Below are positions 35,161 through 44,850 of a stretch of 64,000 nt of DNA, in pieces. The stretch covers positions 924,586 to 988,585 of the forward strand of contig NZ_LMIS01000001.1 in assembly GCF_001428805.1 (NCBI RefSeq). The letters are read 5' to 3'. Source of the DNA: Aeromicrobium sp. Root236. GTDB taxonomy: Bacteria > Actinomycetota > Actinomycetes > Propionibacteriales > Nocardioidaceae. Under the pieces are notes generated by a model, which had not been told where the DNA came from, did no database searches, and worked only from the letters and a program-made list of their open reading frames with translations. The translations under genes and the position numbers were made by a program. The stretch's first letter is position 1, and every line of letters begins with the position of its first letter.

Positions 35161-36459
35161 TCAGCTCAATTTCACGGGGTTGACGATGTCGGCGTAGATC
35201 AGGATCACACTCATCAGCATAAGGAGGGCACCCACGGCGTAGGCGACCGGCAACATCTTGGCGACGTCGACGTATCCGGGGTCGGGCCGGCCGCGCATCC
35301 GGGCGATCCCACGGCGCACGGCCTCGTAGAGCGCACCGGCGATGTGTCCGCCGTCGAGCGGCAGCAGCGGGATGAAGTTGAACAGGGCGAGGAACAGGTT
35401 GAGCCCCGCGAGCAGCACCAGCACGCGCTGGATCCGCTCGCCCCAGGTCGGGTCGTCGACGGTGACCATCTCACCGGCGACGCGGCTCGCGCCGACCACG
35501 CTGATCGGCCCGTCGGCGTCGCGCTTGCCGCCGAACGCGGCCTTGGTGACGTCGACCATGCGCTGCGGCAGGTGGGCGATCGCCTGGGCCGTGCCCTTGA
35601 CGTACGTCCCCATGGTCGACACGACGTAGCCGGGACCCTGGCGGACGTACGACTCGGTGGGCGCGACGCCCAGGAAGCCGACGTCGACGGTCTTGGTCGG
35701 GTCGTCGATGTCAGCACGCGCGAGGACCGACGTGGCGACGCTGACCTCGCGCGGCTTGCCGTCGCGCTCGAAGCCGATGTCGGCCTCACGGGAGCCGTTG
35801 GCGCGGATGAGCTTGGTGAGCTCGTCCCACGACGAGACCTGGTGCCCGTTGAACGAGGTGATCTTGTCGCCCGGGAGCAACCCGGCCTTCTTGGCCGGGG
35901 TGACCGGGTCCTTCGACGTGCAGGTGCGGCCGGCCTCGGCGTCGCTGATGGCACAGTCGGACACCGTCTGGACCGTCGTGGACGGCTTGAGCGCACCGAA
36001 GCCCATGAACACGATCGTGAACAGCACGATCGCGATGAGGACGTTGACCATCGGGCCGCCGGCCATGACGATCAGCTTCTGCCACCACGGCTTGCGGTAG
36101 AACAGCCGGTCGAGGTCCTTGTCGTCGACGTGCTCGTACTCGGCGTTGCGGGCGTCCGAGATCAGCTGGGTGAACAACCCCGTGTTGGTCTTGCGCACCT
36201 CGTGCGGGTCGGCGTCCTTGGCCGGCGGCAGCATGCCGACGAGCTTGACGTAGCCGCCGAGCGGGATCGACTTGATGCCGTACTCGGTCTCGCCGCGCTT
36301 GACCGACCACACGGTGTTGCCGAAGCCCACGAAGAACTGGGTGACCTTGATGCCGAACTTCTTGGCCGGCAGCATGTGGCCGAGCTCGTGCAGGCCGATC
36401 GAGACGGCGACGCCGATGATGAACCCCACGACTCCGAGGGTGTAGATCAGCGCGTTCAT
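35161..36459 (-). CDS. rseP: Site-2 zinc metalloprotease (RseP/M50 family)
   Basis: A 432-residue intramembrane protease that cleaves transmembrane substrates such as anti-sigma factors. The zinc motif HELGH is at 24-28 in TM1. A PDZ domain lies around residues 185-265 ([20 protein letters not shown]). The second conserved motif is [14 protein letters not shown] near 370-385. The frame is open upstream into dxr, but the ATG at 36459 starts the family-like N terminus and overlaps the dxr stop by 4 nt. Probably controls a membrane stress response; targets are not in view. Confidence 0.95.
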   Translation of the reverse strand: MNALIYTLGVVGFIIGVAVSIGLHELGHMLPAKKFGIKVTQFFVGFGNTVWSVKRGETEYGIKSIPLGGYVKLVGMLPPAKDADPHEVRKTNTGLFTQLISDARNAEYEHVDDKDLDRLFYRKPWWQKLIVMAGGPMVNVLIAIVLFTIVFMGFGALKPSTTVQTVSDCAISDAEAGRTCTSKDPVTPAKKAGLLPGDKITSFNGHQVSSWDELTKLIRANGSREADIGFERDGKPREVSVATSVLARADIDDPTKTVDVGFLGVAPTESYVRQGPGYVVSTMGTYVKGTAQAIAHLPQRMVDVTKAAFGGKRDADGPISVVGASRVAGEMVTVDDPTWGERIQRVLVLLAGLNLFLALFNFIPLLPLDGGHIAGALYEAVRRGIARMRGRPDPGYVDVAKMLPVAYAVGALLMLMSVILIYADIVNPVKLS

Positions 36460-37658
36460 CGTTTCTCCACCAGCTCCGCGGCCCGGGTGCGGGCCCATGC
36501 ATCGGCGCCGAGCACGCCGTCGAGGGTCAGGTCCTGGCGGGCGACGTCCGGATCGGCAAGATGCTCGTCGAGGACGATGCCCACCGTGTCCACTATGCCG
36601 AGGAAGTCCAAGTCGCCGGCCACGAATGCGTCGACACACACCTCGTTGGCGGCGTTGAACACGGCGGGTCCCGTACGCCCGAACGTGCCGGCCTTGCGCG
36701 CCAGGCTCACGGCGGGAAACGCCTCGTCGTCGAGCGGGAAGAACTCCCACGTTGCCGGCTGCGTCCAGTCGCACCCCGCGGCGGCATCGGGCACGCGGTC
36801 GGGCCAGGCGAGACCGAGGGCGATCGGCAGCTTCATGTCCGGCGGCGACGCCTGGACCATGGTGGCGCCGTCGATGAACTCGACCATCGAGTGGACGATC
36901 GACGGCGGGTGCACCACGACATCGATGCGATCGAAGCCGATGTCGAACAGCAGGTTGGCCTCGATCACCTCGAGCCCCTTGTTGACCAGCGTTGCGGAGT
37001 TGATCGTGATGACCGGGCCCATGTCCCACGTCGGGTGCGCCATCGCTTCAGCAGGCGTGACGTCGGCGAGCTCTGCGCGCGTACGACCCCGGAACGGGCC
37101 GCCACTGGCGGTGACGATGAGCCGGCGGACCTCGTCGCGCCGTTCGCCCCGCATGGCCTGGGCGAGGGCGGAGTGCTCGGAGTCGACCGGCACCAGCTGG
37201 CCGGGCTTGGCGGCGCCGATCACGAGCTCGCCGCCGATGATCAGCGACTCCTTGTTGGCGAGCGCCAAGGTCGTACCTGCTTCGAGCGCGGCCAGCGTCG
37301 GGAGCAGCCCGACGGCACCGGTCATGCCGTTGAGCACCACGTCGCACTCGATGCGCGCGACGTCGACCGCCGCATCGGGCCCGGCGAGGAGACGAGGCAC
37401 GCGGTGGTCGCCCTGGGCGTACCCCTTGCGCTGTGCCTCCGCGTAGAGCGCGAGCTGCACGTCCTCAGCTGCACTCGCCTTGGCGACGGCGACGAGCGGC
37501 ACGTCGAACGCGATCGCCTGCTCGGCGAGCAGGCGCGGGTTGCCGCCACCGGCGGCCAGCGCGACGACCTCGAACCGATCGGGGTTGGCGGCGATGACCT
37601 CGAGGGCCTGGGTCCCGATGGATCCCGTTGAGCCGAGTACGGCGACACGCTTGCGCAT
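36456..37658 (-). CDS. dxr: 1-deoxy-D-xylulose 5-phosphate reductoisomerase
   Basis: NADPH-dependent second enzyme of the MEP pathway. The 400-residue protein has the nucleotide motif GSTGSIG (9-15), the [13 protein letters not shown] block and the substrate/metal-binding PVDSEHSAL and TASGGPF. The ATG at 37658 starts at the expected position. First gene of dxr-rseP-ispG. A separate terminator upstream isolates it from the ABC transporter genes. Confidence 0.97.
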   Translation of the reverse strand: MRKRVAVLGSTGSIGTQALEVIAANPDRFEVVALAAGGGNPRLLAEQAIAFDVPLVAVAKASAAEDVQLALYAEAQRKGYAQGDHRVPRLLAGPDAAVDVARIECDVVLNGMTGAVGLLPTLAALEAGTTLALANKESLIIGGELVIGAAKPGQLVPVDSEHSALAQAMRGERRDEVRRLIVTASGGPFRGRTRAELADVTPAEAMAHPTWDMGPVITINSATLVNKGLEVIEANLLFDIGFDRIDVVVHPPSIVHSMVEFIDGATMVQASPPDMKLPIALGLAWPDRVPDAAAGCDWTQPATWEFFPLDDEAFPAVSLARKAGTFGRTGPAVFNAANEVCVDAFVAGDLDFLGIVDTVGIVLDEHLADPDVARQDLTLDGVLGADAWARTRAAELVEKR

Positions 37659-37707
37659 CCCACCATTGTCCCTGATGCGCCCCCGGTGACCTACTGGCCC
37701 GGAGATG

Positions 37708-37745
37708 CAGGATGGCGACCTCCCCGAAGGGAAGTCGCCATCCTG
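37708..37745 (-). terminator. Intrinsic terminator downstream of the ABC transporter operon
   Basis: 16-bp stem with one mismatch (CAGGATGGCGACCTCC pairing with GGAAGTCGCCATCCTG) and a 6-nt loop, 69 nt after the permease stop and 50 nt before dxr. It should end the 39546-37814 transcript. Confidence 0.8.
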
Positions 37746-37813
37746 GGTGAGCCCCGGAGCGGCGGCAGACGAGGGATGTCCTGTCGCCGCGCCCCCTCCG
37801 CCCCGGGAGATCG

Positions 37814-38635
37814 TTACTTGACCTCGGTCTTCAGCACCCGGCGCAGACCGACGAGGCCGGGGACGACGACCCACAACAGGAGCGCGAAGATGAACCGGAC
37901 GTAGTCGATCGCCCCGACGCTCACGGCGTTGCCGTCGAAGTCCTCCCCGGTGGACAGCGGCGCCGCCGCGTAGTTGAAGTCCAGCCAGGGGATGAGGTCC
38001 TTGGCCCAGTCGAAATTGAAGTACAGGGGCGGGTAGACCATCATCGGCAGCAGCAGCGCGACGATGTAGAACACCACGATCGTGGCCGCTGAGTTGAGGA
38101 AGAGCATCGAGAGCGCGAACGCCATCAGGAAGAACGCGATCTGGAGTCCAGCTGCCCACACCACGTCCGACACGCTGAGGTTCCAGACGGTGTCGTATCC
38201 GCCGACCGAGGCGCCCAGGACGTTGCCGACGGCTCCCAGCAGGATGGCGATGACGATCGTCGTGACCGCGAGCACCAGGACCGCAGCAAGCTTCGCGCCG
38301 ATGATCTTGCTGCGACGCGGCTCGAGGGTGAACAGCGAGAGGTGACTCCGCTGCCCCCACTCCCCTGTAATCGTCACGATCGCAAAGACGGGAAGGAGCA
38401 GCGACAACGGGATCGACATGATCTGGGAGAAGCCCGCTGCCTTGATGACCGTGCCGTCGTCCAGGCCCACGACCAGGAGGCAGATGCCCAGCGTGAGGAC
38501 GATCAGGATCCCGGTGGAGATCATCAGCCACATGCTGGCTCGCGTGTCGAACATCTTCCGGAGCTCGACCTTGAACAGCCGGCTGAACGGGACCGCCGGC
38601 TTGCTGGTGTCGATGGTGGCTACTGCGGTGCTCAT
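37814..38635 (-). CDS. ABC-2-type transporter permease
   Basis: A 273-residue membrane protein with about six transmembrane helices: one near 36-58 after a cytosolic N terminus, a cluster through residues 80-215 and a last one near 245-265. The [17 protein letters not shown] loop is typical of ABC-2 permeases. Its ATG overlaps the ATPase stop by 4 nt, so the two form one exporter. The substrate is unknown; the divergent two-component system suggests a regulated detoxification or envelope function. Confidence 0.85.
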   Translation of the reverse strand: MSTAVATIDTSKPAVPFSRLFKVELRKMFDTRASMWLMISTGILIVLTLGICLLVVGLDDGTVIKAAGFSQIMSIPLSLLLPVFAIVTITGEWGQRSHLSLFTLEPRRSKIIGAKLAAVLVLAVTTIVIAILLGAVGNVLGASVGGYDTVWNLSVSDVVWAAGLQIAFFLMAFALSMLFLNSAATIVVFYIVALLLPMMVYPPLYFNFDWAKDLIPWLDFNYAAAPLSTGEDFDGNAVSVGAIDYVRFIFALLLWVVVPGLVGLRRVLKTEVK

Positions 38636-39546
38636 GACTGTGCTCCTTCGGTGGGGATGACCTCGCGCTGCGTGTCGGAGGTGAGCTCGAGGAACATCTC
38701 CTCCAGGCCTGCACCCTCCGCGGGTCGCAGCTCGATGAGCGCGACCCCTGCGGCGGCAGCAGCCTTGCCGACCTGTTCGGGCGTGGATTCCGTACGGAGT
38801 CCGCCGTCGCCCGACGGCTTCGAGGTGAGACCGGCAGTGGTCAGCGCGTTCGCGAGGGCCGACATGTCGCCGGCCTTGACGAACGTCCCGGCGGTCTGCA
38901 GGAGCTCCGCCTTGGTGCCCTCGGCGACGATCCTGCCGTGTCCGATGACGATGATCTCGTCGGCGATGATCTCGATCTCGTGCAGCAGGTGCGACGACAG
39001 CAGCACGGTGCCGCCACGGTTGGCGTACTCGCGGAGCAGGCTGCGCATCCAGTGGATGCCGGCCGGGTCGAGGCCGTTGGCCGGCTCGTCCAGGATCAGG
39101 ATCTTGGGATCACCCAGCAGCGCGTTGGCGATGCCGAGGCGCTGCCGCATGCCGAGCGAGTAGTTGCGCACGCGGCGCTTCGACTCCTCCGGTGTCAGGC
39201 TGACGAGCTTGATCATCTCGTCGACGCGTGACATCGGGAGGCCCATCGTCAGGGCGCTGAGCGTCAGGATCTCCCGTCCGGTGCGGCCTGCGTGCTGCGC
39301 CGAGGCGTCCAGCAGCACACCGACCTGGGTGCCGGGGTTCGGGATGTCGTGATAGTGGACGCCGGCGACGCGCGCGTCACCTGCGGTGGGAAGCGTGAGG
39401 CCGGCCATGATGCGCATCGTGGTCGACTTGCCGGCCCCGTTCGGGCCGAGGAAGCCGGTGACCGTGCCGGGCTCGCACTCGAATGAGATGTCGTCGACGG
39501 CTTTGAAGCCGCCGTACGTCTTGGTGAGTCCTTCAACTGTGATCAT
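38632..39546 (-). CDS. ABC transporter ATP-binding protein
   Basis: A 304-residue ATPase for the permease downstream. Walker A is GPNGAGKS (34-41), the ABC signature is [16 protein letters not shown], and Walker B is [13 protein letters not shown] with the following H-loop SSHLLHE. A C-terminal ~80-residue extension ends in [13 protein letters not shown], as in DrrA/CcmA-like exporters. I chose the ATG at 39546 ([13 protein letters not shown]) over longer frames. It is divergent from a NarL-type two-component system 129 nt away. Confidence 0.93.
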   Translation of the reverse strand: MITVEGLTKTYGGFKAVDDISFECEPGTVTGFLGPNGAGKSTTMRIMAGLTLPTAGDARVAGVHYHDIPNPGTQVGVLLDASAQHAGRTGREILTLSALTMGLPMSRVDEMIKLVSLTPEESKRRVRNYSLGMRQRLGIANALLGDPKILILDEPANGLDPAGIHWMRSLLREYANRGGTVLLSSHLLHEIEIIADEIIVIGHGRIVAEGTKAELLQTAGTFVKAGDMSALANALTTAGLTSKPSGDGGLRTESTPEQVGKAAAAAGVALIELRPAEGAGLEEMFLELTSDTQREVIPTEGAQS

Positions 39547-39675
39547 GACACCCAGTCTGCCCGCGGGGAGGTGCACAAACATCGGTCGAGCGACCATTGA
39601 TCGCTAGCCGAAAGTATGAGAAGGGCGAGCCGATAGACCGTCGTGCCTCACCCGCATGACCCCTAGCCTTGGAGA

Positions 39676-40833
39676 GTGCAGGCCGTCGACTACCAACCAC
39701 CGCTCCGCTGGTGGAACCACGCCTGGCGCTATGCCCTCGTGCTCACCATCTCGGGCATCGCGTGGTTCGAGATCGCGTACTGGCAGTGGGACCACAGCCG
39801 GTTCTGGTTCTGGAGCGACCTGGGCCTCGGCCTGGCCGGGCTCGTGGCGGTCCACTGGCGCCGACGTTTCCCTGTGACGGTCGCCGTCCTCACCAACATC
39901 GCGTCGTTCGTGTCGTGGTCGTCAGCCGGCCCCGGCACGCTCGCCCTGGTGTCGCTGTCCACCCGGCGCCGCTGGCGCGAGGTCCTCCCGGTCGGTGGTC
40001 TCGCCGTCGCGGCAAGCCTGTTCGCCGAGAGCCACAACCCGGTCAGCGACGACGTCCTGGCGTTCACGATCCCGTTCATCGTCGCGATCATCGCCGTGTC
40101 GGTCGGCTGGGGCATGTACATCGGCTCACGCCGCGAGCTGCTCGCCACCCTGCGCGAACGCGCCCGCACGGCCGAGTCGGAGCAGGCCGCGCGCGTCGCC
40201 CAGGCGCGTACGGCCGAGCGTGGTCGCATCGCCCGCGAGATGCACGACGTCCTGGCGCACCGCATCTCGCTCGTCACGATGCACGCCGGCGCGCTGACGT
40301 TCCGCGAGGACCTCACCGCCGAGGAGATGCGCGCCACGGCGGCCGTGATCCAGGAGAGCTCGCACCAGGCCCTCGTCGAGCTGCGGGACGTGCTGGGCAT
40401 CCTGCGCGCCGATGCCGGCGACTCCAGCCCCGAGCGCCCGCAACCCTCGGCAGTCGACCTGCCGGCACTGCTCGACGAGGCACGGGCGACCGGCATGCGG
40501 ATCGAGACCGAGGAGCTGGTGGCGCTCGACGGCGTCCCCGAGACCCTCGGACGTACGCTCTACCGCGTCGTCCAGGAAAGCCTGACGAACGCCCGCAAGC
40601 ACGCCCCCAACACCCTGGTCACGGTGTCGGTGACCGGCAGCCCGTGGACCGGGCTGTCGATCGTCGTCTCCAATCCGCTCGAGGTCGGCTCGAGCCGCGT
40701 CGCCGTCCCCGAGTCGGGCCTTGGGTTGATCGGGCTGGCGGAGCGTACGGCCTTGGTCGGCGGCAAGCTGATGCACCGGATCACCCCGTCCCGCGAGTTC
40801 GTCGTCGAGGCATGGCTACCGTGGCCGGCATGA
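39676..40833 (+). CDS. NarL-type sensor histidine kinase
   Basis: A 385-residue kinase with four to six N-terminal transmembrane helices (about 15-150), no obvious extracellular sensor domain, a HisKA_3 dimerisation domain with phosphoacceptor H190 in EMHDVLAHRISLVTMH, and an ATPase domain (QESLTNARKHAP, ESGLGLIGLAER). This intramembrane-sensing layout is common beside ABC exporters that respond to antibiotics or envelope damage. GTG start at 39676. Overlaps the response regulator by 4 nt. Confidence 0.94.
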   Translation: MQAVDYQPPLRWWNHAWRYALVLTISGIAWFEIAYWQWDHSRFWFWSDLGLGLAGLVAVHWRRRFPVTVAVLTNIASFVSWSSAGPGTLALVSLSTRRRWREVLPVGGLAVAASLFAESHNPVSDDVLAFTIPFIVAIIAVSVGWGMYIGSRRELLATLRERARTAESEQAARVAQARTAERGRIAREMHDVLAHRISLVTMHAGALTFREDLTAEEMRATAAVIQESSHQALVELRDVLGILRADAGDSSPERPQPSAVDLPALLDEARATGMRIETEELVALDGVPETLGRTLYRVVQESLTNARKHAPNTLVTVSVTGSPWTGLSIVVSNPLEVGSSRVAVPESGLGLIGLAERTALVGGKLMHRITPSREFVVEAWLPWPA

Positions 40834-41486
40834 CGACACGGGTGCTGCTCGCCGACGACGATCCCCTCGTACGGGCTGGCCTGGCGCTGATCCTCGGCGG
40901 CTCCGACACCATCAGCGTCGTCGGCGAGGCCGCCAACGGCCAGGAGGCCGTCGACGCCGTGCATGCGGGCGGCATCGACGTGGTGCTGATGGACATCCGC
41001 ATGCCGGTGCTCGACGGCATCGCGGCGACGTCCGCCGTGCTCGAGCTGCCGGATCCTCCCAAGGTCATCGTGCTGACGACGTTCGACGCCGACGAGTACG
41101 TCGTCCGGGCCCTGGCGGCGGGCGCCAACGGCTTCCTGCTCAAGGACACACCTCCGGCCGAGATCGTCGCGGCGATCGGCAAGGTCGTCGACGGCGAGCC
41201 GATGCTGTCGCCGACGATCACCCAGCAGCTCATCCGTCAGGTGACCGACGCCGCGCCCGGCCAGCGCGACGATGCGGCGGCGCGGTCGCGCGTCTCGTGC
41301 CTGACGGACCGCGAGCGCGAGGTGGCGATCGCCGTGGGCGGTGGCTCCTCGAACGCCGAGATCGCCGCCGACCTCCACATGAGCATCGCGACGGTCAAGG
41401 CGCACATCTCGCACATCTTCACCAAGCTCGACGCGACGAACCGCGTCCAGGTCGCCATCGCGATGCACGACGCCGGCCTGCTCTAG
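40830..41486 (+). CDS. NarL/FixJ-family response regulator
   Basis: A 218-residue regulator. The receiver domain has DDD at 9-11, phosphoacceptor D55 in VVLMDIRMPVLDG and conserved lysine in FLLKDTPP. A LuxR-type helix-turn-helix is at the C terminus (LTDREREVAIAVGGGSSNAE, then MSIATVKAHISHIFTKLDA). Cognate partner of the kinase upstream (ATGA overlap). Likely controls the divergent ABC transporter operon. Followed by a long hairpin. Confidence 0.95.
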   Translation: MTTRVLLADDDPLVRAGLALILGGSDTISVVGEAANGQEAVDAVHAGGIDVVLMDIRMPVLDGIAATSAVLELPDPPKVIVLTTFDADEYVVRALAAGANGFLLKDTPPAEIVAAIGKVVDGEPMLSPTITQQLIRQVTDAAPGQRDDAAARSRVSCLTDREREVAIAVGGGSSNAEIAADLHMSIATVKAHISHIFTKLDATNRVQVAIAMHDAGLL

Positions 41487-41490
41487 CCGA

Positions 41491-41546
41491 CTTTTGAAGC
41501 GTTGCGCATGTTCTGCAGTTCAAGAACCTGCGCAACGCTTCAAAAG
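41491..41546. terminator. Bidirectional terminator hairpin between response regulator and lsr2
   Basis: Two 24-nt arms, 41491-41514 and 41523-41546, pair at 23 of 24 positions around an 8-nt loop. The outer bases are CTTTTGAAGC/GCTTCAAAAG, giving T-rich tails on both strands. It starts 4 nt after the response regulator stop and ends 22 nt before the lsr2 stop. Confidence 0.88.
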
Positions 41547-41568
41547 TTGGCGGTGCCGCCCAGGGCCG

Positions 41569-41940
41569 TCAGGAGTGGGCGGCGTTGAAGGCCTCGATCA
41601 CCTTGGACGGTGCTCGCCTGTTGTCGCTGACCTGATGGCCATTCGCGCGAGCCCACTCCCGGAGGTCGTGGATCGTGTAGCCCTCGCGGATCGCGACCCC
41701 GGAGCCACCGCGCCCACGGCTGCTGCGTGGCGTGTAGGTGTCGCGGACCTCCTCCGCACCGTCCAGCAGGTTGCGCAGGAAGTCGTCGACGGCCTTCTTG
41801 GACTCGTCGGACAGGTAGAGGTCGTACGTCCGCCCGTTGATCCGGTAGCGCTCAGGGGGCGTGTCGGGGTGGAGCTCCTTGCCGTCGTAGTCGTCGATCA
41901 CGGTGACGATCGGTTCGGGGACGATCTCGCGCTTGGGCAT
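41569..41940 (-). CDS. lsr2: Lsr2-family nucleoid-associated protein
   Basis: A 123-residue xenogeneic silencer/nucleoid protein that oligomerises and binds AT-rich DNA. The N-terminal domain (VTVIDDYDGKELHPDT...) supports dimerisation, a Gly/Arg linker (PRSSRGRGGSG) follows, and the C-terminal DNA-binding domain is YTIHDLREWARANGHQVSDN onward. The minor-groove RGR turn of M. tuberculosis Lsr2 is replaced here by NRR (107-109), although an RGR occurs in the linker (75-77). AAGGAG lies upstream of the ATG at 41940. Second paralogues are common in this group. Confidence 0.93.
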   Translation of the reverse strand: MPKREIVPEPIVTVIDDYDGKELHPDTPPERYRINGRTYDLYLSDESKKAVDDFLRNLLDGAEEVRDTYTPRSSRGRGGSGVAIREGYTIHDLREWARANGHQVSDNRRAPSKVIEAFNAAHS

Positions 41941-41964
41941 GCGGTCTCCTTCGGCTGGACGCGG

Positions 41965-43299
41965 TCAGGATAGTCCAGCCCACGCCCGTTCGATCGGGAT
42001 GTTGCGCTGCAGGACGTTGACCGCTGCCCGATGCCCCGACGCCATGGCGGCGGTGACCGTCGCGGGGTCGTCGGTCCACGTCGCCTCGCCTGCGATGTGC
42101 AGGACACCGCCGACGGGGGTCGCCAGGTCGTCGTGGTCCGCGGTCGTCGAGCCGACCGTCATGTACGCGTACGAGCCGCGCGCGAAGCGGTCACCCTGCC
42201 AGTCGGTGACGTGGACCTCGACCGGCTCCTCCACCCGGTCGCCATACAGCCGTCGCAGCTGCGCGAGCACCGACTCCGCGATCCGCGACTGGTCCCACCC
42301 ACGGGTGGCGACGGCCGCCGGCCCTGCGGCGAACGTCAACAGCGTCGGGGTGCCGTCGAGCGAGGTGAGGTCGTACCAGGAGTGCCACCACGCCCCTTCT
42401 GGACCCTGCTGGCGTACGACGTAGACACCCTCGTCCCAGAACCGGGTCCGGAACCGCAGGAAGACCTTCTCGAAGGCGTTCATCTCGAGCCGGCTCAGCG
42501 CGCCGGCCACCGGCTCGGGCAGCGGAGGCTCGATGACGAGGTCGGCGGTTCGCAGGACCCCGACCGGCACCGTGAGGACGACGGACCGGGCCGACATCTC
42601 GCTCCCCCCGACGGTGACGACCACGCCGTCGGACCCCCACCGCACGTGCGACACGACCTGGCCGAGGCGGATGTCGAGCCCCTCGGCGAGATGTTCGGGC
42701 AGGCGGTCGTACCCGTCAGGGAACACCACCTCGTCCCCGTCGATCACGTCGTCGTCGAGACCGTGCGCCGCGAGGTCCTGGCTCGCCACCCCGTACTGCT
42801 CCTCCGAGCGATGCCGGAGGTACTCACGGACCCGCTCGGTGCGCGCCCCGTCCCAGCCCAACGACGCGAGGGCGCTCTCGGTGACGTCGGCGTACGAGGC
42901 GTCCGCGTCTGAGGCCGCGATGACGTCAGGCAGCAGCGAGTCGACCGTGTGGATGTCGTCGGTGAAGCGCCGCGCCGCGGCGTCCGGCAGGCGCTGGCCG
43001 TCCGGGCCGTAGTACGCGATCGGCCGGCCGTCCGGCTGGTAGCCGCCCACGGTGAACTCGTGCATCCGCATGCCGAACGCCTTCGCGGCCGCTGCGACCG
43101 GGCTGTCGGTCGTCCCGTGGATCCACGAGGCTCCGAGATCCGTTGCCCGCCCGTCACGTCGGTCGGTCCACACGCGCCCGCCGACCCGATCGCGCGCCTC
43201 GAGCACGACCACTCGTACGCCTTCGCGCGCCAGGAGCCTCGCCGCCGTCAGCCCGGCCACGCCGGCACCGACGACGATCGCGTCCGGCTCGTCCGCCAT
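41965..43299 (-). CDS. Flavin amine oxidase (putative polyamine/putrescine oxidase)
   Basis: A 444-residue FAD enzyme of the monoamine/polyamine oxidase family. FAD binding is shown by VVGAGVAGLTAARLL (G11, G13, G16), the RVGGRVWT block and the C-terminal HIAGEATWTDDPATVTAAMA. Start is the ATG at 43299, only 2 nt after the aldehyde dehydrogenase stop, so the pair is cotranscribed. In this context it would oxidise putrescine or another polyamine to an aminoaldehyde passed to the dehydrogenase. Exact amine is inferred from neighbours only. Confidence 0.87.
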   Translation of the reverse strand: MADEPDAIVVGAGVAGLTAARLLAREGVRVVVLEARDRVGGRVWTDRRDGRATDLGASWIHGTTDSPVAAAAKAFGMRMHEFTVGGYQPDGRPIAYYGPDGQRLPDAAARRFTDDIHTVDSLLPDVIAASDADASYADVTESALASLGWDGARTERVREYLRHRSEEQYGVASQDLAAHGLDDDVIDGDEVVFPDGYDRLPEHLAEGLDIRLGQVVSHVRWGSDGVVVTVGGSEMSARSVVLTVPVGVLRTADLVIEPPLPEPVAGALSRLEMNAFEKVFLRFRTRFWDEGVYVVRQQGPEGAWWHSWYDLTSLDGTPTLLTFAAGPAAVATRGWDQSRIAESVLAQLRRLYGDRVEEPVEVHVTDWQGDRFARGSYAYMTVGSTTADHDDLATPVGGVLHIAGEATWTDDPATVTAAMASGHRAAVNVLQRNIPIERAWAGLS

Positions 43300-43301
43300 C
43301 G

Positions 43302-44747
43302 CTACGCGTCCAGGTTGGTCATGACGTGCTTGATGCGGGTGTAGTCCTCGAGACCGTACATCGACAGGTCCTTGCCGTATCCGGAGTGCTTGAAGCCGCC
43401 GTGCGGCATCTCGGCGACGATCGGGATGTGCGTGTTGATCCAGACGCAGCCGAAGTCCAGACGCCGGGCCATGCGCATCGCGCGACCGTGGTCCTTGGTC
43501 CACACCGATGACGACAGTCCGTAGTCCACGCCGTTGGCCCAGCGCACGGCCTCGTCCTCGTCGCTGAACTGCTGCACGGTGATGACCGGGCCGAAGATCT
43601 CGTCCTGGCTGGCGTGGTCGTCCTGCAGGAGCCCCGAGAGCACGGTCGGCTCGAAGAAGTAGCCGTCACCGAGGGCCGTCAGGCGCGATCCGCCGGTCTC
43701 CAGTCGCGCATGGTCGGGCAGGGAGTCGATGAACTCCTTGACGTGAGCGAGCTGGTTGGCGTTGTTGACCGGTCCGAGATCGACGTCGTCGTCCGGCATG
43801 CCGACCTTGGTGCCGCGGGCGGCCTCGGTCAGCGCCGCCGTGAAGTCGGCGGCGACCCGCGGGTGGACCAGCACGCGCGTCGCGGCGGTGCAGTCCTGGC
43901 CGGCGTTGAAGTATCCGGCGCCGGCGATGCCCTCGGCGGCGGCCGCGAGGTCTGCGTCGTCGAACACCACGACGGGCGCCTTGCCGCCGAGCTCGAGGTG
44001 GGGCTTCTTGAGGTCTGCGGCTGCCGCTGCGGCGACCTCCATGCCGGCGCGTACGGAACCGGTGATCGCGACCATCTGCGGCGTCGGGTGGGTCACCAGC
44101 GCGCGACCGGTGTCCCGGTCACCGCACACGACGTTGAACACGCCCGGCGGGAAGAACTCCTGCGCGATCTCGGCGAGCAACGTCGTGGAGGCCGGTGTCG
44201 TGTCACTGGGCTTGAGCACGATGGTGTTGCCGGCTGCCAGGGCGGGAGCGATCTTCCAGATCGCCATGACGAACGGATAGTTCCAGGGCGTCACCTGCGC
44301 CACCACGCCGATCGGCTCACGACGGATCATCGAGGTGTGGCCACGCAGGTACTCCCCCGCCGACTTCCCCTCGAGCACCCGCGCCGCGCCCGCGTAGAAC
44401 GTCACGGCGTCGAGCGCCTGGCCGAGGATCTCCTCGGTCAGCGTGAGCGCCTTGGGCTTGCCGGTGTCACGCGACTCCACGTCCACGATCTCGTGCGCCC
44501 GGTCCTCGATCGCCCCGGCGAGCTGGTGGAGCATCTTCGACCGTTCGTACGGCGTGGTGTCCCGCCACGCCTCGAACGCCGTCGCGGCAGCACGGAACGC
44601 GCGATCGACATCCTCCGCGCCCGACAGCGGCGCCGAGGCGTACACCCGACCGGTCGACGGATCGATGACGTCGTACGTCGCACCGCTCACCGCTGGGACG
44701 AGTTCTCCGTTGATGACGTTAGTGATGGCTCGATCCATGTCACACAT
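43302..44747 (-). CDS. Aldehyde dehydrogenase, probable gamma-aminobutyraldehyde dehydrogenase
   Basis: A 481-residue NAD(P)-dependent aldehyde dehydrogenase. The catalytic residues are E252 in LELGGKAP and C286 in [12 protein letters not shown], with the TPWNYP asparagine and the C-terminal [16 protein letters not shown] typical of PatD/betaine-aldehyde-like enzymes. With an amine oxidase, a polyamine transporter and an aminotransferase around it, 4-aminobutanal is the likely substrate. The ATG at 44747 is preceded by GAGG; an ATG three codons later is possible. First gene of the pair. Confidence 0.92.
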   Translation of the reverse strand: MCDMDRAITNVINGELVPAVSGATYDVIDPSTGRVYASAPLSGAEDVDRAFRAAATAFEAWRDTTPYERSKMLHQLAGAIEDRAHEIVDVESRDTGKPKALTLTEEILGQALDAVTFYAGAARVLEGKSAGEYLRGHTSMIRREPIGVVAQVTPWNYPFVMAIWKIAPALAAGNTIVLKPSDTTPASTTLLAEIAQEFFPPGVFNVVCGDRDTGRALVTHPTPQMVAITGSVRAGMEVAAAAAADLKKPHLELGGKAPVVVFDDADLAAAAEGIAGAGYFNAGQDCTAATRVLVHPRVAADFTAALTEAARGTKVGMPDDDVDLGPVNNANQLAHVKEFIDSLPDHARLETGGSRLTALGDGYFFEPTVLSGLLQDDHASQDEIFGPVITVQQFSDEDEAVRWANGVDYGLSSSVWTKDHGRAMRMARRLDFGCVWINTHIPIVAEMPHGGFKHSGYGKDLSMYGLEDYTRIKHVMTNLDA

Positions 44748-44774
44748 CCAACCTCAATCTCCCGCCTGAGGCAA

Positions 44775-44819
44775 CGGAATCCGAAGTAAACAGCAGATCA
44801 CACGACGAATTCCCTTGTC
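44775..44819. promoter_or_regulatory. Candidate polyamine-regulon operator, site A
   Basis: In the 103-nt divergent region between the aldehyde dehydrogenase and aminotransferase genes. CGGAATCCGAAGTAAACA (44775-44792) matches 14 of 18 bases of 50486-50503. On the opposite strand GACAAGGGAATTCGTCGTG (44819-44801) matches 15 of 19 bases of 50481-50499. Both matched partners lie in the potD/lrp control region. Confidence 0.5.
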
Positions 44820-44850
44820 TTTGTGCGAGGTGTGTTGCGATCATGGCTGC

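Noticed and set aside
39584..39595. GGTCG-AG-CGACC palindrome as a response-regulator site
   Set aside because: Arms are only 5 bp in GC-rich DNA, where such repeats are common by chance. It is mentioned only as context for the divergent region.
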